From Chara braunii (taxonomy: Eukaryota; Streptophyta; Charophyceae; Charales; Characeae): DNA of 64,000 nt. The stretch spans positions 1,128,261 to 1,192,260 of the forward strand of contig BFEA01000354.1 in the NCBI GenBank assembly GCA_003427395.1, written 5' to 3'. The notes beneath the pieces are model-generated. The model had not been told where the DNA came from and made no database searches. It saw only the letters and a program-made list of their open reading frames with translations. Positions 23,706-36,901 of this stretch are shown here, piece after piece. The position numbers and the translations under genes were made by a program. Numbering within the stretch: the stretch's first letter is position 1; every line of letters begins with the position of its first letter.

Positions 23706-26542
23706 GCCAAAAGTAATCGGAGATAGTGGCCACGAGCCTTCCGGTAGCGCTATTGCTGCACTAAGTTCCGCTGTTAAACCACCAGTACTTCGCCCAGCTA
23801 TCAGCCACGGAAAAAGAGTCAGCAACACACTGAACTACTTTGCCACGAAGTATGGAGCGGCGGCATGCAGCCAACCCGACCAAGGGAGGATTTCAAACAG
23901 CGCCCTCGGGCCAGGCTTTAGGGCGCTCCCCCACTACATTTTTCCGAACACCGGAGCAAGGCCTTACACAAGACCCGGCTTAACTTCTGTAAAGAGTCGA
24001 CAACACAATGAACTATTGTGCCCCTAAGACATCCAACCTGCACATGGCAGCCTCATACACTTCCATCACGGTAGAGCATCTTTTTCCTTTTCGGCCCTGC
24101 TATGTACAACATTTAGGCTGGCGCTTAAAACCCCCACCAAGGGAAGACATGTTGCTGGCTCATGGCAGCTAGCTAGCTAACTACCTCTGCCACCTTGCAA
24201 TGTACCTAGGCTACCTATGCGGCTCAAGCAAAATCCCACACCAAGATTCATTTGGAAGAGAAGAACCCATGTTCTAGCAAAGCCAGGACCCTACTGGAAT
24301 TTCCATAATGAACCTCAAACAGGGGTGCATGTGATTCAACACAAATGCCTGAGTAATGTGATGATTCCCATGCGGCCTCGTCATACTGATCCTATAGCCT
24401 CATCATACTGATCCACTTTTCCACACTCGTTACACTTCCCCAGGAACCCTTCTCCAACTACCACCCCCGCAGGCTTTCGAGCATATGATATGGTGTCGGT
24501 AGATGTCGGTACGACAAGCAGCGTCTTAATATAGGAGACCGGACACTGGCTCGAACAGAGGGATGCACCAGAGAGCACAACTGGCAGCAGAGAAACAAAA
24601 AACACAACAGAATTCAACATCATTCAAGCTTCTGGAGTCTACCCTGAGAGAGCATGTGTGCATCTGACGGGGAATAAGCGTCTGGGTGGACTGATGCATG
24701 ACCGAGATAGTCACCAGGTTCTTTGCTGCGATAGCATGAACAGAGCACCAGTGGGCTCTGTCTTCGAACCAAGTGTCATTGCAAAACTGTAGAGAAAGCA
24801 ATAAACCGGCTTCAGAAAATCGATCTTCAGAGCTTCAAAAAACAATAGATCTACAGCCCACGACCCTCTCCAACAAGGTCGTGGGACAAACTATCTTGCG
24901 GGTGCTCGCAGCGCGGACCCCTTTGGTGTGCACGACAAGTACTGTATCCAGCGTACAGTCTGCGTTCCTACACGTAAAACTTCCCCACCACCAGAATCGA
25001 TGAAACATGAAGTGGGATCCTCAATACACACTCCCACTCGAAATGACCCCTCGTAATCTTGAGGCCAACTATCTTTACTCTCTGCTATCACACATGAAAT
25101 CTGGTTCCACAACAATCTTTACTCTCTGCTGTCACTCCCACTCGAAATGACCCCTCCAAAGGACCCCTCCAAAGGACCCCTCATAATCTTTACGAACTGC
25201 TAATCCCAGTCCAAAGGACCCCTCATAATCTGGTTGCCAACTAACGGAAACCCCCGCTCGAGCGAAGGGACCTGTGTACGAGTGCGAAGCGTGTGCCGGA
25301 CGTAATCTAAAGAGGTTGCAAGGTTTCTCCACCGCACTTCAACTAACAGAAAACCCCGCTCCCGAGACCGCAACACAATGGTTGGCCGCTTCCTACACCG
25401 AGCATGAATGTCTTCACAGGCACCGGAGTAATCTCTACGGAACCACGATCCACACGCCGCAATCGACACAGACCCTGAAAGAAGTCAGCCCCTTCAGTAT
25501 GTTCCTTTTCTAGGGCCCTGGTCACGTGCTTCGCCTGAGCCCCCAACTTAACAAGAAGGCCCTATTGTTTTTGGAATCGATCAACAGAGTTGGACAACAG
25601 AGCAATGCACTGAGAGAATAGCATGGAATACTTACTGCCACTAATGTGCTCTACCATCACCACATGCCCCAATCACATTACACTCTCATGAAGAGAGCTT
25701 CCCTTACCGCGCACACAACAGCAGCACAACTCAGTGCGACCACGTCAAGCTCAGACCGGTTGACTGTCAGAACGTACAGATGTCAAAGACGTTGAGGACA
25801 GGGATTCTGCAAAAAGACTGAAGAAAAGAAAATGGCTGTTTCAGTGTGAGAAAGAATTTCCATCTTGACAACCGATTGCAAAATACACAGAAGTGGAACA
25901 TACCAGCGGCGACCACGTCCTCATTGCAAAATACACAGAAGACATCTGCTGCCAAGCTCCGATACAACACACACAGAGAGATGTAAATTATGACTTCGCT
26001 TTCTCCACCCCCAATTGGAGGCACGCAGATTCAAAAGCAAATTTTAAGAGGTCCAACACACAGGACGCACTATTCTTTTCCACTAGAACACATTTTCTTC
26101 CGGGCGGCACCGGCATCCCTTATGCTCCAGAGTCCAACACATGGCATCAATGGTCATATAACTTGCACGGGTGCAACGTGTGGATTCTCTGCAAGAGAGG
26201 ACGAAGCGACGAGATAAAAAAGCAGCAGCCACACTCATCTGAAACACTCACCACAGCAAGGGCAGGAATGCGGGCCTTGGCCTTGACACAAAGGACATAA
26301 CCGACAGGGGACCAGGATCAGCTGCAGATCAACCATGCCAGTCTCTAATCTAAAGGCTATTGGACACATACTTCCATCAACAGATAACTCTGCATTTGAA
26401 ATGGTTACAGAATCCACAGGTATGACTCCGAACAGACACAGGCCCCAGACAAACTGGAGGTAAAATGAAATCAAAATGGAGTACAACAAAACTCTGTGAT
26501 GAAGGAGACAGGGGTACCTGAGGTGGCAGAAACCAGAATTCT
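23367..26542. other. Intergenic DNA and 3' flank of the zinc knuckle/KH gene
   Basis: It holds microsatellites at 23638-23702, a diverged ~181-bp direct repeat (ACAACACA-TGAACTA at about 23822 and 24001) and short CCAAAGGACCCCTC repeats at 25155-25225. No coding sequence is supported. The part just below 26543 is presumably the 3' UTR of the minus-strand gene; I could not fix the polyadenylation site. Confidence 0.5.
23654..23702. repeat. (CA)n microsatellite
   Basis: Perfect CA dinucleotides, preceded by a short CT run from about 23638. Confidence 0.97.
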
Positions 26543-27112
26543 TCAAACATAGGACGAGTACATTGATCCACCACCACCACCATAACCGTAGCCCGCAACA
26601 GGTCCGTAAGGGTCATCACGCGGGCCATCCATTTGAGAATATCCACCACCGGGCAAAAGGGGATGATCCCCTCTTCCAGCCAAGTGATACGATGAAAGAC
26701 CATCCCCAACACCATTAAGACCATAATGCGGCTGGTCGTGCGCAAACTGGGAGTACCTCCCCTTCTCCATTTCCAAACGCGATGGTGAGAACCCTGACCT
26801 CTCTCTTGCAAACCCATACCCATCCTGATATATGCCCGCTCCAAGTCCACCTCCTGCAGCCATCTGCATCCTTTCTTCTGCAGCCATCTGCATCCTTTCT
26901 TCTGCAGCCATCTGCATCCTTTCTCCTGCAGCCATCTGCATCCTTCGGTTGTGACTGTACGCATAAATCTGCTGCTCCTCCTCCTGCTGCTGTATCTGTG
27001 CCTGAAGCCTTCGCTGACTCTGCATAGTTAGAAACTCCTCCCTCTGGCTTGCGTGCCTCTGACGCAACAGGGTCATCCGCCTTTGGTGATCCAGCTGTAT
27101 TTCCCTCATTCT
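26543..27112 (-). CDS. Exon 4: Met/Gln-rich coiled coil and Gly-rich C-terminus
   Basis: The acceptor CAATGCAG ends at 27113. The exon begins RMREIQLDHQRRM, continuing the helical region. Four copies of an eight-residue MQMAAEER-type repeat are encoded by 24-bp tandem units at 26856-26947. It ends in a Gly/Tyr-rich tail and TGA at 26543-26545. A SINE-like insertion with a target duplication lies only about 20 nt upstream of the acceptor side. Confidence 0.8.
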   Translation of the reverse strand, partial: RMREIQLDHQRRMTLLRQRHASQREEFLTMQSQRRLQAQIQQQEEEQQIYAYSHNRRMQMAAGERMQMAAEERMQMAAEERMQMAAGGGLGAGIYQDGYGFARERSGFSPSRLEMEKGRYSQFAHDQPHYGLNGVGDGLSSYHLAGRGDHPLLPGGGYSQMDGPRDDPYGPVAGYGYGGGGGSMYSSYV

Positions 27113-28441
27113 CTGCATTGCATGATAACCAACCAGGGAGTGAGTACATTTTTTTTTCTTTGTTTTTTTAACCAATCAACATTCTTCTCTCAATAAGCCT
27201 CCCACTACCTACCTACCTACCTACCTACCTAGCCCGAGACACTACACTCTCTATGTATGGACCACAAGCCAGCTACACTAAGGGTTATGGGTTGACCCTA
27301 ACTCCCAGCAACGGGTGGAAAGGATATTGGCAGTCCCCGCCAACCAACTAAGAGAGACAAGCTGACTATCTCAGCTGGTGAACGCACAGCGTGCCTCAGG
27401 GGGTGGTGGGATTTCCGGGTCCGAAATGGAAGCCGTGAGGAATCGAACGCACAGCCTCCCGAAGCAGCTTCCGTACTCTACCAACCGAGCTAGTCTGCTG
27501 GACCCAGGGAGCGAGTACCTTAGAATCACTTGCTTCCACCTAAGCAAAGACAAGCCTCTACAGTGCTCACAGCTACCTGACAATACTCAGTCCTTAAAAA
27601 GGAAAAAAAAAAAAAAAAAAAAGAATACGTAGTCACCTGCAAGTTCCACTTGCTCTCCATTCAAATCCAAAGCAGTAGGAAACAAACATACAGCCTTGAC
27701 CAACCGTCATGTAGACAAGAATTTTCTCGATTCCCAAAAAACAAAAACAAAAAGCATCTTCTCCATGATGGCATTGGCAACAATCACATAGACCACTGCT
27801 ACCTCACACGCCGACAAGGAGAGACGGCAAAATTCAATTGCATTGAAGAAAAGAACAATGCATGCCAATGCTGTCACCCTTTCTGCGCTCATAATGCATA
27901 CAACAAGTACCTCTTGCATCATCCTGGCAAAACACGGGGCTTTTAAAAGGATTTACAATCCGCGTGGTAAAGAAAAGGAAAACAGTAGATCTCATTACAA
28001 GCAGTCATCCTCAGATACAGAGAGAGCACTCCACACCGTCAAGACCAGTAAGATTCCACACCTCGACAGCTCACACATTTTCTTGGTTCCCAATCTTCCT
28101 TGCGGCTTGCAACTCGACCACGAAGAGTCAAAAAACAGCCTCACACGTAATGTATCATGCACGGATCATGTCCCAGCAGTGAAGACAGGTGCTTTGGCAT
28201 GCATCGGCCTCCCACACGAGCGATGCACGAACCTGACCTGATTCTGGGCGTCCCAAAGACCACATGGCCAATTTTGGCCAGCCACAGGACACCCATAGAT
28301 TTTCTAGCAATCACTTCATTATTTTAGGCAGCACAAGTCGATATTTCCTCACAACCCAGGGACTTACCATCGCAATATACTATCATATTTCCTCATAACA
28401 CAATCCCCATCTTCCTTCAGGTCCAATACCCCACTTCAACT

Positions 28442-28517
<76 letters not shown>

Positions 28518-31500
28518 TTGGGTGGGTGCACACGTGTGTGCACGTGCATGTTGTCATGTTTGGTATACACTGCTCACGTCTGTAGGAAAAACGCACGACT
28601 CTGTGAGATGGTTTCGGCGGACTTTAGTCCTGCCTCGCCGCAAACAATCTGAGCCGGTAGCATGGTGCCATGTCCAGGGACAAAAAGGAAAGACACAAAG
28701 GCAGAAGAAGATCAGGCACCACCCGGAACAGGTTTTTCCTCGGGCCCAGCACTCCCAAATTATTTTTTGGCCGCCGATTTACAACCTGGGCTGTCGGCCC
28801 AGTGGTAATGGGTAAACAGCCCGGATCATTGCCCCATCCGAAGATCTTAAGAAAGTGCATCATTGCCCCATCCAATACTCATATTCTTGTGACAATCCAG
28901 GCCGTGGCCCAGACGGACCACGGATGGAAGATTTCTTACACTAGCAGTTTTTATACTGTGGGGAAAGACAAGCGATTCATACATTTCAGGAGCACAATTG
29001 ATGGTCCAAGAGGCGTCCACACCCAGCGAGCGGAAAGCAAGACGTACCTCCCTGTGACGAGCAATTTCCGTCTCCTCCTCAATGTTCTGAGTCTTTGTAA
29101 GGTCTATCGTCTCTTGCAGAAACAACTGTTCAAGCTCCTCAAGTGTCTGTGGGGGTCGTTCAGGTTTGCGCCAGCTTCCTTCTCCCTCGAGCCCACCATA
29201 GGCCCCGGCATAGGAACCTGGTAAACAGTACGAGGTTAATAGTACTTCATACCAGTCAGGCAACATTCAGCTCACCCTGAGAACCAAAGACTCGCACAGA
29301 CGAGGTTAATAGTACATCATACCAGTCAGGCAACATTCAGCCCACCCTGAGAACCAAGGACTCACACAGACCGATGCAACAAGCTCTTACACCAGCCCTG
29401 CATCCAAACGCCTAAACGTGATAGGAACCTGACAAACAGTATGGGGTACTCAATACCAGTCGCATGCCTGAAGACAATCAGATGGACATGGCGCAGAACA
29501 CCCAAGAACCGACCAAGGAGAAAAAGCAAAATACAATGCAGCGGAAGACTGGAATATACAGATCTGACTCAATGACTCAGACGGACTGCAACTCACTCAG
29601 CATCGTCAGTAGGGTGAGAGGGCATGACGCTGAATACATAGAAGAAGAGCGCCAAGCCAGAACAGCATCCACAGACGAGGAGGAAGGAGAAGAGACAAGC
29701 GAGAGGAGATATGCAGATGTCAATTCAAATGTCGCCTCCAAAAATAGTCCCCCAATGCCTCTGTCCAAATATCGGTCTGAGTCCAATGTCACCAAGTCTC
29801 AACTCTCGAAATCTCTCTCGCACATAGAAGAGAAGAAGAAGAATCAGAGGGAGAGAGGAGGAAGAGAAGTCGTGGAGCTGGAGGGAGGGAGACGACGAAG
29901 AAGAAGAATCCTCTCGTAGTCTCACAAAGGTGGAACCTGGATACTGACCAGCCTAAAGATGTCTCTTTGGAGCTGTGATGCAGGTGGAAGACGCCTGAAG
30001 ATAAGCAGGAGCTATCCCACCAGGTAAGTCTGCAGGTACGTGGCCCATAGCCTGGCCTCCACCCTCAACTTGCTACTCCGCTACTCTACCTGCTCGAGAG
30101 AGAGGCAGTGCTGCCCCGCAGCATGAAGACCTCAACCTCTAACTCTTCATGCCACAAATGAGACTTGCACAGCTATATATACCGCTTGGCCTTCTGTTGT
30201 GTGGCCAAGGACTGGCACCCAACTGAAGAGAACCTCCAAAACTTGAAGCTCGCACCCAAGCTCAACCTGAAAGGAACTGGCGCTCCACGGGACAAACTAG
30301 GATCTATGCCCGTTGTCCGAAATGTTTGCGTGTCCCTATGTGTCTTCATGAATGCGTAGTCAGTTGATATCGTGCAGGGTAATCCAAACACCCATGTGTG
30401 CAGACGAGGTGCGGCACATCCCCACAAAATACGGGCTCTCAAAAAACTTTCAGTGTTGGGAACCTGGTGGCAAGCCTTGCCCGACCCCTCATAGAAGTAC
30501 CGAGTCGAGGTCAGAAGAGGATCTATGCCCGTTGTCCGAAACGTTTGTGTGTCCCTATGTGTCTTCATGAATGCGTAGTCGGTTGATATCGTGCAGGGTA
30601 ATCCAAACACCCATGTGTGCACACGAGGTGCGGCACATCCCCACAAAATACGGGCTCTCTAAAAATTATCAGAGTTGGGAACGTGGTGGCAAGCCTTGCC
30701 CGACCCCTCATAGAAGTACCGAGTCGAGGTCAGAAGAGGATCTATGCCCGTTGTCTGAAACGTTTGCGTGTCCCTATGTGTCTTCATGAATGCATAGTCT
30801 GTTGATATCGTGCAGGGTAATCCAAAATGTACAAAAAGTACGTTTCGCATCCGATACACTCATTGTTACATTGCAATTGCCTGGCATCCAACGGATAGTT
30901 CTGACAGACTGGATTCTTTGGCTTTTTTGCTATCATAAGGAGATTGCTCCCGAATGTCGACGCTTCGGGATACTTACACTAGGACTCTTCATACTAAGCG
31001 CTGGACGCAGTGCGGTCAGATTCATCTAGGTCAGACCGTAATTGCAGTCAGATACCTTTAGGAAAGTATTATCATCTTCGCCCGAACATAACGCCCAGCC
31101 GTTATAGCCATATTTGGGGGCATTTTTGGTCCAGCTGCAGCGCTAATGACCAGGCATTCTATCTGGGCGAAGACGGTAGTGTGAGTATGTCCTTCGAGGT
31201 TCCTGAAAGGGCTTTGGTGACGACCGCCGGTGCTTCCATTCAGGACAACTGCTCTTCCTGTGGTGAAAAACTGCTGTAAGCAAGGGATGTATGTCAGCTA
31301 TCTTTCATGGACCTGTGTTTTTCTGGGGGAGCTCCACCCATCGTCCTCATGACTGTGTCAGGTCTGAAAGATAGCTTGTATACATTTTGTGACGTCGATG
31401 ACGGCATATTTTTTTTCCTCCATTGTCGCCTAGCTACCTTGAATGAATACATGCCGCCCAAGAACGGGAAGCACCAATTTCACGAACACAACCAACCCAT

Positions 31501-34500
31501 CGCGCCGCTCTGAAAGCTTTGAGGCAACCATTCTCTCTCCCCCTCAGCCTGTATATCCCTACAAGTAACGCCAGTGCAACTATGCTCTTATTGGTGTTGT
31601 TTATGACTGGAAGAGGGGCGGCACCTTATATTGGGGCTAATAATTATAGCTACCGTCTACAGAAGCTCCGGTTGGCCAGCAAGAAACAGAGAATTAAAAT
31701 CAGCCGCTGCACAAATATCAGAGTGCAACCAAAGACATCCGGCCAGAGAAGACAAGGAAACCAAAAGGAAAAAAACGCGCGAGTTCCAGTCCTCGAAAGT
31801 AAAGTAGCGTCGCAATAATTTTTTCCCTCCAGATTTTACGAAGCCCCGCGACACAATGCATCACATACAAAGAAAGATGCGATGGTGGTAAGACACAAAC
31901 CTGAACACAAACATGCAGAAAAGGAAAAGTAAACGAAGGGGGCACTTTTCAGATCGGAACACGAAAACCCTCAGATCTTGATTACTCCAAAAAAGAGTGA
32001 AGAATGTATAGAGTTTTTCAACTTTTCAGGCCCATGAGGAACTGCAGAGCTTGATTACTACAAAACAGTGAAGGATATATAGTTGTGAAGGAAATATAGT
32101 TTCTCAAACTTCGTTGTGAAGGAAATATAGTTTCTCAAACTTCCCAGGTCCCTCGATTCCGGTCACGCATCTTTCAGGAGTCGAAAACGCAAATAGGTTG
32201 GAGGCAGCGCAGACAGCTCTTACCTGCTCCACGACCTGGAGAACCCTTGTCAAACGAGTAGCCTCTGTCGCCATAGTTACCATATGGTCCAAGCAGGGAA
32301 TCGCCCCGACCTGCAGATCCTGGTTCACCACGTGGACCGCCACCCAGTTCTGCTCGCAGCACCGATCCCACCTCACCACGTGGACCTGATCCTAGCAGGG
32401 AGTCACGAGGACCACCAGGACCTAGGAGGGAGTCGCGCCCTCGAGACTCGGGATTAGAATTTCCCCCTGAGGAACCACCCCATGATCTCCATGGTTCATC
32501 CAAGCCTTCTCCATCGACATCGGCACTGCGCAGATCACCATCCCTTCCATCCCTCCCTTCCCTCCCCTCCCTCCCCTCCCTCCCTTCCCTCCCCTCCCTC
32601 CCTTCCCTCCCTTCCCTCCCCTCCCTTCCCTCCCTCCCGGAACCATGAGCATCATTGGATGCACGACGATCATTGTCATCACCAATGACACTATCCAACC
32701 TTCTCTTTCCACCCCCCTCTTCCATGACCTTTTTCACAAAGTTCTTTATCACTTCTTTACCTTTCAGAACAACAATCCTATTTGGTCCAGTGATCCGCAC
32801 ATTGAAGGATCCATCGCTGGCAAGCTCCTCCAACTTGAGTCTACAGCCACTCTCTTCTTCGAGTCCTTGAATTACTGTACCACCTGTTCCGATGATCCTG
32901 GGTTTCAATTTCTTGTCTTTGATGCGGATCTTGTCAACCACCTCCCCTGTACGCTTCCCTCCTATAGTAAGGGGGCATCCCTGCAAATCACATCCGTCTA
33001 TAATCAGCTACTTCCAGTACACCTTCCCATCAGGTAGTACCCCATCGACGGTCAATTGACAGATGAGTCACACCATAACTCAAGCAGAGGCTACACAACC
33101 ACCCACGACCATCTATTACTCAGTCAGAAACACAAAAGGACTCACATAACTCGGTCAGAGACTTCAGAATCACTCACATAACTCGTTCAGAGAGCGATTA
33201 CAAAGCCTCCCATGTCCATCACCACTCGGGGCTTGGCACGATCTTCAAAACCACAAAAAAGAGATTTGCAAACACTTCACCTACAGCACTCCACGTCACC
33301 ATCAGCTTGACGGCTTCTTCCAAATTCATTTCTATTTCCTTCTTTTGTCCTCGGTAAAAGCCAACTTCCTTTACATCACCGACCCTGTTATCCAAAACAG
33401 TCATCACATCACATCTATCCATTTGGGGCCGTCTTCCGAAAACCTTCCCACAGGCAATGGACTTGCTCCAAAATTAGCTCATTGCATCTTTTGCCCTTCG
33501 TTTCACTTCTCGACCAACCACAGACGGCTTGGAATTGACATGAGCAGAATTGCGGGGCGACTGCTGAATGACAGCGACGGCTTGCTTGGTGGCATGCCAC
33601 ACTCACCACAAGTTCACATGCAGAGACCTGCACATGGCTCACTGCGGAAGACATGATTGAATATAATATGACAACAATAACAATACTATGTCTATGATAA
33701 ACCTTGAAGCTAGAGGAGTTGGAGAGGACTCTTCAACATCAGACAGAATAACAATAACTAACTACTGCCTCGAACTGTGGGACCGACAGAGGGCCCTCGT
33801 CCTGGTGCACAAGTATGTAGCGTTGATGAATACACCAGACCTGGTGTGATGGGCCCAAAGGTCCCATTTGAGCATTTGAGTGCACTGAATGTCAAGAATC
33901 TTGAGACCCCCACCAGTGCGCACCAGAATGGCACCTTAGACTAACTACTGCCTCGAACTGGTGCGCACCAGCAGTGAAACTGATCAAACTGATTAAACTG
34001 GTGCACCAGTATGTCGTGTTGATCAAACTGATGAAACTGGTGCACAAGTGTGTAGTGCTGATGAATACACCAGACCACCCGTTTCATCAGTTCGGTTCTT
34101 CTGCCCCATTTCAGCTGTGGTACTGACAGAGGGCCCTCGTACGGTGATGGTTTAAAAATCATGATACCTATGATGACCTTGCAGTTAACCCACAGGACTC
34201 AGAGAGCACTCTCAAACCTGGGTATGATGAACTCGGCTGCTTGTACCGGTGCACAACGACGTATTGATATCGAATAATAATATACTAGCCTACCCACCTG
34301 CTATCGGTTGGATTTTTCATCCCTGTTGCAGCCGCAGAGTACACAGTGGCGGCTGTGCTATTCTATTGCAGCCGCAGAGTACACAGTGGCGGCTGTGCCA
34401 TTCTATTGTAGTACTGAAGTAACCTTCTGTACAGTAATCACATCCAGAAGCCTCCGAATCCTTTGAGCCAGTCTTGCTCCAGAGTCGTACAAGAACAAAC

Positions 34501-35595
34501 GACCATCAATTGAGTTTGGGCTACAATCTGGGCTACAATTGTGTGGAGGGAAAACGATTCAAGGCGACCCTTCCAAGTATGGCTAAGGTCACAAGCAGCG
34601 TATTTGTGTCAGTATGAATCAGGCCACAAGCCGCGTATTTAGGTCAGCCGCTAATTAGGAAGAGTTTCTGGTCAGATGCAGCTCCAAAAACGGCACGAGT
34701 CGAAGCCCGATATCTGGAGTACGTGCAAGGCCACAAACGTTATTGCAGCGTCTAATTAGCTGTACGAATATTTTGAATACATATCCGCTAATCAGGAAGA
34801 GTTCTCGGTCAGATACAGATACAAAAACTGCACGAGACAAGCCAATTCGCTGTACAAATATAAATGAATACATATCCTACATTCAAAATGCGGCCACGGC
34901 AATCAGTCCAAATCGAAGTCTTGTCCTACTGGTGTCAAATTGAATCGGAATATGTCACGTCCGGCTATATACTTGCGGCCAGAGTAATTAGCACCCTACG
35001 CAGACCAGGGCAATCATAGAGATGCATGCACTAGGGATAATTCAACATCTCTGCATGGGCGCAATCACCCGTTGCTCATTTCTATCGAAACAGATTTCAG
35101 CAAACGAGCCACCTGATACAGTTCCCAAATCTGCCGATCACATATACACTGCTCCGCAGTTCCCAAATCGAAACAGATTTCAGCAAAAGGTGTGCGCCAA
35201 ATCATTTCACATCATCAACGCCCTTAAGACAGGAACTGCCATTGGACCATATTCCCTTAACACATGCATGCTCTGCTCTGCTCTCTCTCTCTCTCTCTCT
35301 CCCCCAGCGCCCATTCTGCCTACTGCAGCAATTTGAGCGGATTGGTCACCACAGCAGGAGCTAAGAAAGAGGGCACAGCCTGTAGGAATCTGTTTAACAG
35401 GGACAGCTAAACAGACTCTTCTACGCATTGCCATACCTGTTTCATGACGTCCGTGTCCTGACCGGAAACGGAAAGCCACCTTACACGCAAAACCGCTCAA
35501 AGCACGACAGGCGGTGAATTCTCCTCTCACACTAGTGTGGTCCCATCGGCCGAATAAATTCCCTTAAATCAAGATTCTCATTTCCATCTCAGAGG

Positions 35596-35630
<35 letters not shown>

Positions 35631-36449
35631 AAACAGATCTGCCCAGTAGAACGTAGACAGAGGGAGAAGAGAACAACAAACGAGGGGCTGTGACAAACTG
35701 TTTCGTCGAGTTTCACTGACTCATCAGGAGGATGAACATATCTATTTATATATATCGCTACCCGGTAAACCGTAGGCAGAGAGGAAGTAGAGGGCAACAA
35801 ACGAGGGGCTGTGACAAACAGTTTCGTCGGAGTTTCACCGACTCATCAGGAGGCTGAACCCTATATATCGTCACAAAGTCATCAGTGCGCAAAAGCGAAA
35901 AAACGAAGAAAAGATTAAATTCATTTTTTTAATCTTCTTCCTTACAACTCCCAATGTTCAGGACCTCTTGCGTACAAGGCCGCCCACGTGTATGTAGGTT
36001 GAGCGGCGGCTGCCCCCACCCCCGTGTGTCATATCGACCCACTTGCACACAACCAAAGGGCAAAGAGGCAAAGAAGAGAGGAAGGAAACAGCCAAATACA
36101 ACAAAACAGGGGGCAACACGCACAGCACAAAAAAACGGATCCTAGATGACAAGTCCCACATGCAACCCTATATATCGTCACACCGTGTATCGGAGCGCAA
36201 AGGCGAAAAACGACAAAACAAAAAAGGAAAGAAGGAAAGCTCCGCCTGTTCATCACCTCTTACGTACAAGGTCGGCCCTATGTAGGTGTGTTGTCATGTT
36301 CGCTGTACACGACTCCACAGAACAAGCATGTGCCACCCTATATCCATCACCTGCTTAATTCGACCTCTGGCCATCTGCCTCATTCCCTCCTGTAACTATC
36401 CATCCACCTGCTTAAGTCGACCTCCTGTCATCTGCGTCATCAATCACCT

Positions 36450-36499
<50 letters not shown>

Positions 36500-36860
36500 C
36501 GTAACTATCCATCCATATCCCTGCTCAAGTCGACCTCTTGTGAGCTGCCTCATAGTCCTCTAAGCGCTTTCTCCTTCTCTATCTCTCGATCTGCCTCATT
36601 ATTCATCTCAAAGCTCCCTTCCTCCCCCCCCCCTCTCTCTCTCTCTTTGGTTCATTATTATTCTCTCTCTCGATCGAGAGGGAGAGAAAGAGAATAAGAA
36701 TGAACCAGATAGAGAGAGAGAGGGAGAGAGCTCCGAGATGAAGAATTAGGCAAATTGAGTAATGAGTACGGGAGAGTGCTTTGAGATGAGTAACGAGTAT
36801 ATCACAAAAGGTCGACTTCAGCAGGTGTATGGATAGACTGCCGCAGAGACAGACGCATAA

Positions 36861-36901
<41 letters not shown>

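Noticed and set aside
23401-24027. 208-codon + strand frame
   Set aside because: Its middle is a His-Thr translation of the CA microsatellite, and the rest contains a diverged direct repeat; no domain is seen.
27425-27505. Functional tRNA gene on the minus strand
   Set aside because: Box A and box B are good, but the T-stem and acceptor stem fail to pair, and flanking target duplications show it is the head of an inserted element.
29464-29919. 151-codon + strand frame in intron 2
   Set aside because: It is charged and low in complexity, overlaps a GAAGAAG-rich patch, has no domain, and lies inside an intron of a well-supported gene on the other strand.
29720-29925. Ser/Leu-rich minus-strand frames
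   Set aside because: They are complements of the purine-rich patch and have no other support.
30173-30646. 157-codon minus-strand frame
   Set aside because: It consists of two units of the 219-bp intronic tandem repeat; the frame stays open only because the period is a multiple of three.
30301-30827. CRISPR-like array
   Set aside because: Units are long and contiguous without alternating spacers, and the setting is a eukaryotic intron.
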